A stretch of 7,508 nt of DNA from an uncultured Clostridium sp. GTDB lineage: Bacteria > Bacillota > Clostridia > TANB77 > CAG-508. Of the stretch, positions 1-7,120 are shown piece after piece; the stretch's first letter is position 1, and each line of letters begins with the position of its first letter. Made by a program: the position numbers and the translations under genes. Where the stretch lies: NCBI GenBank assembly GCA_946496115.1, contig CAMMFK010000062.1:1-7508 (forward strand). The letters run 5' to 3'. The notes under the pieces are model-generated. The model saw only the letters and a list, made by a program, of their open reading frames with translations, ran no database searches and was not told the DNA's origin.

Positions 1-49
1 GAGCCCAGCTTGATTTTGGTCTGCGACTCGAAGACCGGGTCGGCCATCT
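1..49 (-). other. GC-rich gyrB/parE-like fragment, probable chimeric contig end
   Basis: The reverse complement of bases 47 to 1 reads MADPVFESQTKIKLG. This matches the conserved QTK-loop motif (FxxQTKxKLG) of the GyrB/ParE transducer domain, where the Gln and Lys contact the ATP gamma-phosphate. Fourteen of the 15 codons end in G or C, whereas everything to the right is strongly AT-rich. The minus frame hits a stop (TAG, bases 50-48) directly before the ATG, and that motif is internal to GyrB/ParE, so this Met is not a real start. The abrupt composition switch near bases 45-50 suggests a misjoined read from a different, high-GC organism. The family call rests on motif recall only. Confidence 0.65.
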
Positions 50-2203
50 ATGTTTAAAGATTTATCTGGTAACCTTGCTATTCAAGGCATTTCTACAGAG
101 GATTTAAACAAAATGGCAGAAGATATGTCAACTGATGAAGATATAGACGAAAATGCAGATGGTCCTAAAGGATTTGCTATTCCACTTGGTTCAATTTTTT
201 CTGGCATGTTTGGTGGAAGTGGATCAAACAATAACAACAATAATAATTCTCAAACTCGCCAAGCTGTAAAAGAAGATAAAAAAGCCAACAAGAAATTAAA
301 AACACTTTATACATATGGAACCAACTTAACTAATAAAGCCAGAAATAATGAAATAGATAAAGTTATTGGCAGAGAAAAGGAAATTGCAAGAGTTATACAA
401 ATATTAAATAGAAGAACTAAAAATAATCCTTGCTTGATTGGTGAACCTGGTGTAGGTAAAACCGCTATAGCTCAAGGGCTAGCTTTAAGAATTGCAGAAG
501 GTAATGTACCTGCTAAACTTTTAACGAAAGAAGTATTTTTATTAGATATGACTGCAGTTGTTGCTGGTACGCAGTTTAGAGGTCAATTTGAAGCTAGAAT
601 GAAATCTATTATAGAAGAATGTAAGTTAGCAGGAAATATTATACTAGTAATTGACGAAATACACAATATAATTGGAGCTGGAGATGCAGACCATTCTATG
701 AATGCTGCAAATATTTTAAAACCTTCACTAGCTGATGGAACTATTCAATTAATTGGTACCACTACTTTAAATGAGTACAGAAAATATATTGAAAAAGACA
801 CTGCTCTCGAGCGAAGATTTCAACCTGTAATGGTTGAAGAACCAACTGTTTCTGATAGTATTGAAATATTAAAAGGCATAAAAAGCTATTATGAAGATTA
901 CCACAAAGTTCAAATACCAGATGATGTTATTCGCCAAACAGTAATTATGTCTGAAAAATATATACATGATAGATTTTTACCAGACAAAGCAATAGACGTC
1001 TTAGATGAAGCTTGCTCAAGAATTAATCTAAATAATAAAGATTTATACGACTTGGAAATACTAAGAAATAAATTATCTGATATACAAGCCCAAAAAGAAG
1101 CTGCTGCCGAAGCTGATTCTACAGAAGATTATAAAAAAGCAGCTGAATTAAAAACTCAAGAATGTTCTTTAACAGAACAAATTGAGGCAATTGAAAAACG
1201 TATGAAACCAGTAGTTTTAACCATTCAGGATATAGCTAGAGTAATTGAAAATTGGACAAAAATACCTGTTCAAAAAATTACAGAAGAGGAAACTCAAAAA
1301 CTATTATCTTTGGAAGACAATCTTCATAAAAGAGTTGTTGGTCAAAACGAAGCTGTATCAGCTGTTGCACGTGCTATAAGAAGAAATAGAGCAGGATTAA
1401 AAAGCACAAAAAGACCACCTTCATTTATATTTGTTGGCCCTACTGGTGTTGGTAAAACAGAACTTGCAAAAGCACTAGCCTCAGAAGTTTTTGGTAGTGA
1501 AGAGAGTATAATTAGAATAGATATGTCTGAATATATGGAAAGCAACTCAACTGCTAAACTTATAGGTGCACCTCCAGGGTATGTTGGTTATGATGATGCA
1601 GGACAATTAACAGAAAAAGTTAAGAGACATCCATATTCTATAGTTTTATTAGATGAAATAGAAAAAGCACATAGTGATGTATTTAATATCTTACTTCAAG
1701 TATTAGACGATGGTAGACTTACAGACGCTCAAGGAAATACTGTAAGCTTTGAAAATACTATTATTATAATGACATCAAATGCAGGTTCTAATCAAAACAT
1801 GAACTCTATAGGTTTTGGCACCAGTACATATGCTAAAAATAAAGTTTTAGATAGTTTAAAAGAAACATTTAGACCTGAGTTTTTAAATAGAGTGGACGAA
1901 ATTGTAGTATTTGATCCTTTAAGTAATGATGAATTAACTCAAATCGTTAATTTAATGCTTGCAGATACACAAAAGGTTTTAAATGACAGAAACATAAAAA
2001 TGTATGTATCTGATGAAGCTAAGAAATATTTATTACAAAAAGGAACAGATATTAAATATGGTGCTAGACCTTTAAGAAGAGCTGTACAAAGATATGTTGA
2101 AGATGAGCTTTCAGATATGTTACTAAGAAATGAACTAAAAAACGGACAAAAAGTATACATTGATTTAAAAGAGGACAAGCTAAGTTTTAGCGTAAAAGAG
2201 TAA
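50..2203 (+). CDS. clpE: ClpE-like AAA+ unfoldase of the Clp protease, N-terminus probably missing
   Basis: HSP100 ATPase that unfolds substrates and feeds them to ClpP in the cytosol. D1 module: Walker A GEPGVGKT at residues 131-138, Walker B ending IDE at 201-203, ERRF Arg finger at 254-257. A short UVR-like coiled segment lies at about 345-375. D2 module: Walker A GPTGVGKT 463-470, Walker B LLDE 533-536, pore loop GYVG 510-513, sensor-1 TSN 575-577, FLNR Arg finger 611-614, sensor-2 GARPLRR 671-677. An IGFG tripeptide loop at 587-590 fits the ClpP-docking loop. The short middle region, the RFQPVMVEEP stretch and the SQTR in the N-terminal linker resemble B. subtilis ClpE rather than ClpC, and there are no Clp_N repeats. 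ClpE normally starts with a zinc finger, which is absent. The ATG at 50 has no Shine-Dalgarno and sits on the chimeric join, so the real start is probably outside the window. Residues 60-66 are a run of seven Asn. Confidence 0.85.
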   Translation: MFKDLSGNLAIQGISTEDLNKMAEDMSTDEDIDENADGPKGFAIPLGSIFSGMFGGSGSNNNNNNNSQTRQAVKEDKKANKKLKTLYTYGTNLTNKARNNEIDKVIGREKEIARVIQILNRRTKNNPCLIGEPGVGKTAIAQGLALRIAEGNVPAKLLTKEVFLLDMTAVVAGTQFRGQFEARMKSIIEECKLAGNIILVIDEIHNIIGAGDADHSMNAANILKPSLADGTIQLIGTTTLNEYRKYIEKDTALERRFQPVMVEEPTVSDSIEILKGIKSYYEDYHKVQIPDDVIRQTVIMSEKYIHDRFLPDKAIDVLDEACSRINLNNKDLYDLEILRNKLSDIQAQKEAAAEADSTEDYKKAAELKTQECSLTEQIEAIEKRMKPVVLTIQDIARVIENWTKIPVQKITEEETQKLLSLEDNLHKRVVGQNEAVSAVARAIRRNRAGLKSTKRPPSFIFVGPTGVGKTELAKALASEVFGSEESIIRIDMSEYMESNSTAKLIGAPPGYVGYDDAGQLTEKVKRHPYSIVLLDEIEKAHSDVFNILLQVLDDGRLTDAQGNTVSFENTIIIMTSNAGSNQNMNSIGFGTSTYAKNKVLDSLKETFRPEFLNRVDEIVVFDPLSNDELTQIVNLMLADTQKVLNDRNIKMYVSDEAKKYLLQKGTDIKYGARPLRRAVQRYVEDELSDMLLRNELKNGQKVYIDLKEDKLSFSVKE

Positions 2204-2272
2204 TGTCAGTAAGGACTCTCCTTATTGACACACTAACAAAACTCTTGTGTCAATAAGGGGTCCCCATTGACG
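2204..2272. repeat. Four-arm inverted-repeat block with mutually exclusive hairpins
   Basis: Begins one base after the clpE stop and ends just before the pgsA ribosome binding site. Four arms are variants of one motif, TGTCAATAAGG or its complement. Arm A 2204-2215 pairs with B 2219-2230 (12 bp, one G-U, 3-nt loop). B 2218-2232 pairs with C 2246-2260 (13 perfect pairs plus one G-U and one G-C, 13-nt loop). C 2249-2259 pairs with D 2263-2271 (9 bp with a 2-nt bulge). B cannot pair with A and C at once, nor C with B and D. No T-run follows any stem, so it is not a standard terminator. It could be an attenuator-like switch or a degenerate REP/MITE-type repeat. Confidence 0.7.
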
Positions 2273-2291
2273 TAGAAAGGAAACGATTTTA

Positions 2292-2882
2292 ATGATAAAA
2301 CACATACCAAATATTTTAACAATAATTAGATTTATATTTATACCATCAATTGTATTAGCACTTATATATGATAATTATTTACTAGCATTAATACTTTTTA
2401 CCCTATCATCATTTACAGATGTATTAGATGGGAAGATTGCAAGAAAGTATAATGCAATATCCGATTTTGGAAAATTAATGGACCCATTAGCAGATAAGTT
2501 AACTCAACTTTCTATTTTATTAACTTTAGCAATAAAAAATGTTATACCTTGGTGGATTGTCGTTATACTAGTTTTAAAAGAAACTGTTATGATTGCTGGT
2601 GCTTCATTCCTATATGGAAAAAGCCTAGTAGTTTCAAGTAAATGGTATGGAAAACTTACAACAGTTTTAATATATATTGCTGTAGTAAGCTCTTGTATTA
2701 TTAAAATATATGGTTTCTATAGATTTGATATATATATTTACGCATTGGCTGTTTTATTTGCTATATTCTCACTTATTATGTATTTTACATATTTCTATGG
2801 AAATGGATATTTGCCAAATAAAGAGGAATTAAAAAAGCAATCAAAAACTGTGCCTGAAAAAAATGTTAGAAACAAAAAGTAA
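2292..2882 (+). CDS. pgsA: CDP-diacylglycerol--glycerol-3-phosphate 3-phosphatidyltransferase
   Basis: Integral membrane enzyme that moves the phosphatidyl group from CDP-diacylglycerol to glycerol-3-phosphate, giving phosphatidylglycerophosphate, the precursor of phosphatidylglycerol and cardiolipin. The CDP-alcohol phosphotransferase signature is complete: D43, D46-G47, A50-R51, G60, D64 and D68, with the expected spacing (8 residues between R51 and G60). The N-terminal PNILTIIRF stretch is typical of PgsA. Several hydrophobic segments lie between about residues 8 and 170, followed by a basic tail (179-196, Lys-rich). The 196-residue length is normal for the family. The start is supported by a Shine-Dalgarno AGAAAGGAAA at 2274-2283, eight bases before the ATG. 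It lies 88 bp downstream of clpE on the same strand, separated by the four-arm repeat, so co-transcription is possible but may be modulated. Phosphatidylserine synthase is a related fold, but the length and N-terminus favour PgsA. Confidence 0.9.
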   Translation: MIKHIPNILTIIRFIFIPSIVLALIYDNYLLALILFTLSSFTDVLDGKIARKYNAISDFGKLMDPLADKLTQLSILLTLAIKNVIPWWIVVILVLKETVMIAGASFLYGKSLVVSSKWYGKLTTVLIYIAVVSSCIIKIYGFYRFDIYIYALAVLFAIFSLIMYFTYFYGNGYLPNKEELKKQSKTVPEKNVRNKK

Positions 2883-2904
2883 TAATAGTTAAGATTAAAT
2901 AAAT

Positions 2905-3056
2905 AAGTTCCAAGATACATTCTTCCGCATTTCGCCACGCGGGTCGCTAGTCGCTCCAGCTTGCACGCTCCACTTCGCAAATAACACATATTGCAAGTTA
3001 TAAATGCTGTGACTGCTCTCGTTCGCTGAAATGCTCTAGAATGTATCTTGGTACTT
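2905..3056. mobile_element. MITE-like element with 14-bp perfect terminal inverted repeats
   Basis: CCAAGATACATTCT at 2910-2923 is the exact reverse complement of 3038-3051. After one mismatch the arms extend four more bases (2905-2908 with 3053-3056). Inside, a symmetric 3x3 gap leads to a second perfect 7-bp pair, GCATTTC 2927-2933 with GAAATGC 3028-3034, and the inner arms stay loosely complementary. The core 2934-2978 is about 69% GC (31 of 45 by hand count), very unlike its surroundings. It sits between convergent pgsA and the bofC-like gene, a tolerant insertion site. It has no credible coding capacity. No clear target-site duplication is visible. It could double as a structure that blocks convergent read-through, although no T-tract follows it. 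Confidence 0.6.
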
Positions 3057-3078
3057 TATGCACTATTAAATTTAGCTA

Positions 3079-3681
3079 TTATTCAAAATCTTCTAATTTC
3101 TTGGCTAATTCATTTTGACCATAGGCTGTGATTCCTTGTTTTAAAAGTTCCACATCTTCTTCTGGCAAATACTGCACAGGTATATCTGTTTCTTCTTTTA
3201 AAGTCCTATTCCCCTCATTATCAATTGAATAAACAACTATGTTTTCATCATTAACAGTAATTAAATAATGTTCATCACAGCTTCCCTGAAAATCTTTATA
3301 TAGTTTTACTTCGTCAGTTGTAAAGCTTTCAATTGTCCAATCACTATATGCATTTTTAAAATATTCTTCATCTTTATTTACTTCATCATTGTTTATTTGT
3401 TGCTTTTCTATAATTGTGTGTCCACAATCTGTATAATGTTTTTCAAAAACAATATATGCATTAGGTGAAAGTTTAACATCTGAACCACTTGTAGCAACTA
3501 CATCTTCATGCATTCCATTTGTTTTTACTATATTAGATTCTATTAATTCATTAACTTTTCTAATTTCATTTATCTGAGCTTCTTGCAAATTGTTTCTATC
3601 TATTATGGCATATAGAATTCCGCTGACCATTCCTAAAACTATAGCAATACAAACTAAAATAATAATTGTAGATTTTTTCAT
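3079..3681 (-). CDS. Membrane-anchored BofC C-terminal-domain protein
   Basis: A 200-residue protein with a single N-terminal membrane segment (about residues 4-26) that anchors an extracytoplasmic domain. A helical stretch follows (about 28-52). The C-terminal half resembles the BofC C-terminal domain: an acidic run then SDWTIESF (113-120), DEVKLYKD (123-130), HYLITVND (138-145), a T-I-P turn (165-168), LPEEDVELLKQGI (172-184) and a final LEDFE. In Bacillus, BofC is a forespore protein that restrains the SpoIVB protease, but clostridial proteins with this domain are more varied, so a sporulation role is only inferred. C86-x-H88 and C135-x2-H138 could form a metal site or C86 and C135 a disulfide. 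The ATG at 3681 is chosen over one ten codons upstream because GGAG at 3693-3690 lies eight bases before it. The gene is 115 bp downstream of comEC on the same strand and may have its own promoter. Confidence 0.7.
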   Translation of the reverse strand: MKKSTIIILVCIAIVLGMVSGILYAIIDRNNLQEAQINEIRKVNELIESNIVKTNGMHEDVVATSGSDVKLSPNAYIVFEKHYTDCGHTIIEKQQINNDEVNKDEEYFKNAYSDWTIESFTTDEVKLYKDFQGSCDEHYLITVNDENIVVYSIDNEGNRTLKEETDIPVQYLPEEDVELLKQGITAYGQNELAKKLEDFE

Positions 3682-3689
3682 ATACTCAT

Positions 3690-3693
3690 CTCC
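3690..3693 (-). promoter_or_regulatory. Ribosome binding site that sets the bofC-like start
   Basis: Minus-strand GGAGATGAG precedes the ATG at 3681 with an 8-base gap from GGAG. The alternative upstream ATG at 3711 has no comparable site, and the SD would then lie inside the coding region. The protein starting at 3681 begins with MKKS and runs straight into the membrane segment, which is normal for an anchored protein. Confidence 0.7.
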
Positions 3694-3698
3694 AAATT

Positions 3699-3737
3699 TT
3701 TGGACTAACACATATTTTTTTGGTAAGTTTGTCCAAA
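3699..3737 (-). promoter_or_regulatory. Inverted repeat in the leader of the bofC-like gene
   Basis: TTTGGACTAAC at 3699-3709 and GTTTGTCCAAA at 3727-3737 pair at 10 of 11 positions. On the minus strand the hairpin ends six bases before the GGAG. A -10-like TATACT lies upstream at 3753-3748 but has no good -35. Depending on where transcription starts, the repeat would be either a 5'-leader hairpin or an operator. A weak alternative promoter, TTGGAC (3736-3731) and TATGTG (3714-3709) with a 16-base spacer, would overlap it. Confidence 0.35.
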
Positions 3738-3760
3738 TTATTTTATGAGTATATTTTTTC

Positions 3761-3792
3761 CAAAATATTAAAATTTATACAAAATATTAAAA
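3761..3792. repeat. 13-bp direct repeat downstream of comEC
   Basis: CAAAATATTAAAA occurs at 3761-3773 and again at 3780-3792, 19 bp apart, between the comEC stop and the bofC-like gene. The region is extremely AT-rich, so this may be simple-sequence duplication; no terminator hairpin is visible after comEC. Confidence 0.5.
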
Positions 3793-3796
3793 TAAT

Positions 3797-6115
3797 CTAC
3801 AATATGCTAGATATTTTTGTACTTACTGAAATTTTATTTTTAAACTTAAAATTAATTTCTCCGCATTTGTCTGTCCTATATATTTTGCAACCTATACTTT
3901 CAAGCCTTTCAATTACTCCACTATTTGGATGACCAAAATTGTTATCTTCTCCTACTCCAACTAGTGCAATTTGAGGTTTTACCGCTTCTAAAAATGCCTT
4001 TGTTGTAGAGGTTTTTGAACCGTGATGTGCAACCTTTAATATAGTAGATTTTAACTCTTCTAAATTGTTTGAATACAAGCTTAATATCTTGTTTTCCGCT
4101 TTTTCTTCAATATCTCCTGTAAATAATATTGATACATTTTTCCATAGAAATTTAAAAACTATTGCATTATTATTTTTTTCATTGTCTGTTATGGGCTCAT
4201 TATCTGGAAATAAGATTTTTATAGTAGCTTTGCCTATTTTTATAATATCTCTCATTTTTACATAAACTAAATTTGTATTTTGCTTTTTAGCTAAACTCAG
4301 AAAAGTATCATATTCGTTCGACTCCTGTCCCAAATCTGATATTATTGCATTTTTTACCTTCATATTTTCCATCACAAAATTAAGTCCTTGGCAGTGGTCT
4401 GAGTCAAAATGAGACACTATAACATAATCTATTTCATTTATTCCTCTATCTAAAAGATACGGAAACAAAGTTTGTTCTCCTACATCAAATGTTTCTCCAT
4501 ATGAGCTACCTCCTCCATCTATCAAAATTGTTTTATTACTAACTCTAATTAAAGTACTATCTCCTTGTCCTACATCTATAAAATTAATTTCTAAGTTATC
4601 TCTTTTTGAAGTTATTACAGGATAAATAAAATTTAAAATTACTATTGCTATGGTAAAAAAAGCTATTGTTTTTTTACTTAATATCATGCTATTTTGCTTC
4701 TTTACAAGTAGATGCAAAAACAAGTAAAAGAATATTATTAAAACCACATTTGGAGTAACAACATATATTTTTGAAAATGGAATTAAACTACATATGTGAG
4801 CAATAAATATTAGTATTTTGAGCATTATATTAAGTATTATAAATAATGGAGAAATAAATTTATGTAGTACTATATATAAAAATATTAATGCAAAAGCATA
4901 AAGCACTATTATGCCAAGTATCGCTCCCGCAATTAAATTTGAAATTACAAATGAAAATGAAATGGTATTAAAAGTATACATCATTATTGGGATGATTACT
5001 ATATTTGCTGAAATTGTTACACTAATTGATTCTTTAATGTAATTATTGATTTTATTGCTCAATTGTTCTATTTGATTTGTTACAATTTTATTAAAAGCAA
5101 CTATTCCTATAACTCCACCATAAGATAGCTGTACTCCTACATCAAATATTATATATGGATTTAATATAATTTGAATTAGCAGTGCTATAGCCATATTGTT
5201 CCATATATCAGCTTTTCTATGTATTATGCTTGCTATTATTCCCAAAGCTGCCATTATTCCAGACCTAACCACCGAACCTGTATTACCGGTTAAATTCATA
5301 AACAATACTATAACTATTAGCATTAATACTTGTCCTAATCGTTTACGTTTTAAAAATTTGTTTATATAAGTTACTGCTAAAATAATATATACAAAATGAG
5401 AGCCTGATACTGCAAGCATATGAGTTAAATTTGAAGTTTTAAAATCTTCTTGTATATTTTCTGATAAATTTGTTCTATCACCAATAACCAATCCTATACA
5501 TAGTTCAGCCTCGTTTTCATCTAAATTTGCCTTTAAAATGCCTTTTATATATTCTTTAAATGAAATTATACCTTTTTGAACAAAACTCCCTTTATTTTTT
5601 GATTTGAGCTGTAATTGTGACCCTTCAAAAGTTCCATATATGGTTTGAGTTTTTAAATATAGAGAATAGTCATATCCTCCATAGTTTCTTTGAGCATTTG
5701 GCTTATTGTATATGGCGTTAAAAGTAATAATGTCACCATATTCTAATTCTTTGCTATAATCTTTCTTTTTAACATCTAGTAGGAATTTTTTACCTACAAA
5801 AATTTGTGTATCTACAGTTTTTTTATTCTCTTCTTGTTCATTTTCATTTTGCATATTCTCATTTGTTTCACCAATTTCATTATTTTTCGAATTATTTTTT
5901 TGTGTATAACTATTTTGTGCTTCATTTATTTCTATAATATAGGTTGCTTTATAGTCAGTTTCAGATTTTTTGCCTAATATGATTCCCTCAAAATCTTGGG
6001 TAGCTCCATCTAATTCATAAACTTTATCATAGTCAAAAAAGACTACACCACAAGAGTACAGTCCTATTATTGCCACAATTACAATAATAGTGAGAACACA
6101 AATTGGCCTATTCAT
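3797..6115 (-). CDS. comEC: ComEC/Rec2 family DNA uptake channel with C-terminal MBL nuclease-like domain
   Basis: Polytopic membrane protein expected to carry single-stranded DNA across the membrane in natural transformation. Order of parts: N-terminal membrane helix (about 6-27); OB-fold-like DUF4131 region (about 35-165); competence domain with many helices (about 190-500), including the family landmark LAVSGSH (234-240) and GVQLSYGG (327-334); then a metallo-beta-lactamase domain (about 505-770). The last has DVGQGDS (514-520), the metal motif HFDSDH (569-574), GDI (667-669) and HHGS (697-700), so it looks intact. Length (772) is normal. An Asn/Glu/Gln-rich stretch, residues 68-99, interrupts the OB-like region and is probably a disordered loop. 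The start is supported by AGAAAGGAAG at 6128-6119. It lies 30 bp downstream of the SH3b gene and is almost certainly co-transcribed with it. No comEA or comF is in the window, so competence itself is inferred. Confidence 0.93.
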   Translation of the reverse strand: MNRPICVLTIIVIVAIIGLYSCGVVFFDYDKVYELDGATQDFEGIILGKKSETDYKATYIIEINEAQNSYTQKNNSKNNEIGETNENMQNENEQEENKKTVDTQIFVGKKFLLDVKKKDYSKELEYGDIITFNAIYNKPNAQRNYGGYDYSLYLKTQTIYGTFEGSQLQLKSKNKGSFVQKGIISFKEYIKGILKANLDENEAELCIGLVIGDRTNLSENIQEDFKTSNLTHMLAVSGSHFVYIILAVTYINKFLKRKRLGQVLMLIVIVLFMNLTGNTGSVVRSGIMAALGIIASIIHRKADIWNNMAIALLIQIILNPYIIFDVGVQLSYGGVIGIVAFNKIVTNQIEQLSNKINNYIKESISVTISANIVIIPIMMYTFNTISFSFVISNLIAGAILGIIVLYAFALIFLYIVLHKFISPLFIILNIMLKILIFIAHICSLIPFSKIYVVTPNVVLIIFFYLFLHLLVKKQNSMILSKKTIAFFTIAIVILNFIYPVITSKRDNLEINFIDVGQGDSTLIRVSNKTILIDGGGSSYGETFDVGEQTLFPYLLDRGINEIDYVIVSHFDSDHCQGLNFVMENMKVKNAIISDLGQESNEYDTFLSLAKKQNTNLVYVKMRDIIKIGKATIKILFPDNEPITDNEKNNNAIVFKFLWKNVSILFTGDIEEKAENKILSLYSNNLEELKSTILKVAHHGSKTSTTKAFLEAVKPQIALVGVGEDNNFGHPNSGVIERLESIGCKIYRTDKCGEINFKFKNKISVSTKISSIL

Positions 6116-6145
6116 ATACTTCCTTTCTGTGCCCCACTATTTAAT

Positions 6146-7084
6146 TCATTGTCTACTATCTGATAAATATTGCTTCATCATATATCCATCGCCATCAGTA
6201 ACAGATACTCTATACCAGTCTCCTTCTTCTCCCCTTACAGTAACTGGCGTATTAAGTCCTACACTTGCTACAATGTCTGATGAGGTTGTTGCTTGTGCCC
6301 TAATATATACAGCACCAACATTTACATACATTGTTTTTGGATAATCTTCTGAATTGGCTGATGAGTTACTGTCTGAATTATTTTCTTCATTATTTGAATT
6401 ATTGTTTTCTTCATTATCCGTATTGTTAGCATTTTCTTCATTGCCAGAGTTTTCATTTGAAGAACTATTATTAGTATTTTCATCAGAACCCGCATTATTA
6501 TTTTGATTATCTGATGAGTTTGTATCTGCCTCGTTATTATCTACAACATCACTGTTTCCATTTTCTGAACTTGTATCGTTATTATTAGTTTCACTAGCAG
6601 TTTCTTCTGTACCGTTAACATTATTAGTAAACACCCATCCAGAAGCTGTATCTGTTTGAATATATGCCCATTTACCAGTTATAGAAACAACTAAAACCTC
6701 TGAGCCACTATTTACTGTTCCTATTACTGTTGAATTAATTAATGGTAAAATATATATGTTTGAATTGCTATTTATTATCCCATTTGAATTTGTTTTTGCT
6801 GGAATGCTAGTATTTGCAGTAGTTTCACTTACTTTAACATATTGTTTGCTTACATAACCTGTATAGTCTTGATATTTAATTTGGTACCAATCTCCTTCTT
6901 CTGCAATAATATCAAATGAAGCATTTGCAGGTAAAACTGTTACTATGTTTGATGATGTTGATGGAGTTTCTCTTACATTCAAAAAGTCTGTATCTTTTAA
7001 AGTTCCTGTATTTGCCAAACTAACACTTGCCATTATTAAGGCAAATATTATAATTATTGATAATATATTTAGCAGTTTTTTCAT
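6146..7084 (-). CDS. Secreted protein with three bacterial SH3 domains
   Basis: A 312-residue exported protein. A classical signal peptide occupies residues 1-24 (MKK, hydrophobic core, cleavage after SLA). SH3b-1 spans about 27-85 (DFLNVRETPSTSS, GDWYQIKY, GYVSKQYV). A more diverged SH3b-2 spans about 100-155 (GKWAYIQT, SGWV). A 93-residue linker, 157-249, is almost wholly Asn, Ser, Asp and Glu, with repeated NEEN units, and is probably an extended disordered spacer. SH3b-3 spans about 251-308 (GAVYIRAQATTSSD, GDWYRVSV, GYMMKQYL). Such domains usually bind peptidoglycan or target wall hydrolases, but no hydrolase domain or sortase signal is present here, so it is probably an adaptor or wall-binding protein. 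The ATG at 7084 has an excellent AGGAGG (7096-7091) six bases away. It is first in a unit with comEC and has a sigma-A promoter about 135 bases upstream. Confidence 0.88.
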   Translation of the reverse strand: MKKLLNILSIIIIFALIMASVSLANTGTLKDTDFLNVRETPSTSSNIVTVLPANASFDIIAEEGDWYQIKYQDYTGYVSKQYVKVSETTANTSIPAKTNSNGIINSNSNIYILPLINSTVIGTVNSGSEVLVVSITGKWAYIQTDTASGWVFTNNVNGTEETASETNNNDTSSENGNSDVVDNNEADTNSSDNQNNNAGSDENTNNSSSNENSGNEENANNTDNEENNNSNNEENNSDSNSSANSEDYPKTMYVNVGAVYIRAQATTSSDIVASVGLNTPVTVRGEEGDWYRVSVTDGDGYMMKQYLSDSRQ

Positions 7085-7120
7085 TTAGCTCCTCCTATGT
7101 CCTATCATTTTGTTAAAACT

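Noticed and set aside
1342..2178. Minus-strand open frames inside clpE
   Set aside because: They lie antisense to well-conserved AAA+ motifs and have no start signals or recognisable product.
2246..2271. GGGG/CCCC hairpin as an intrinsic terminator of clpE
   Set aside because: No T-run follows the stem; the next bases are the pgsA ribosome site.
2795..2989. Minus-strand 64-residue open frame through the end of pgsA and the MITE-like element
   Set aside because: It overlaps pgsA antisense and its N-terminal half is just the translation of the GC-rich repeat; no ribosome site or domain.
3720..3932. Plus-strand 70-codon frame
   Set aside because: Overlaps the 3' end of comEC antisense; hydrophobic, AT-driven sequence without a ribosome site.
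4065..4265. Plus-strand 66-codon frame
   Set aside because: Antisense to the ComEC metallo-beta-lactamase domain, which is intact and conserved.
6090..6344. Plus-strand 84-codon frame across the comEC/SH3b boundary
   Set aside because: Antisense to the SH3b-3 coding region and the comEC start with its ribosome site; no sign of real coding.
6350..6600. CRISPR-like or tandem repeat array
   Set aside because: The short repeats are irregular and in frame with the NEEN/N-S-D coding linker, so they are protein low complexity rather than an array.
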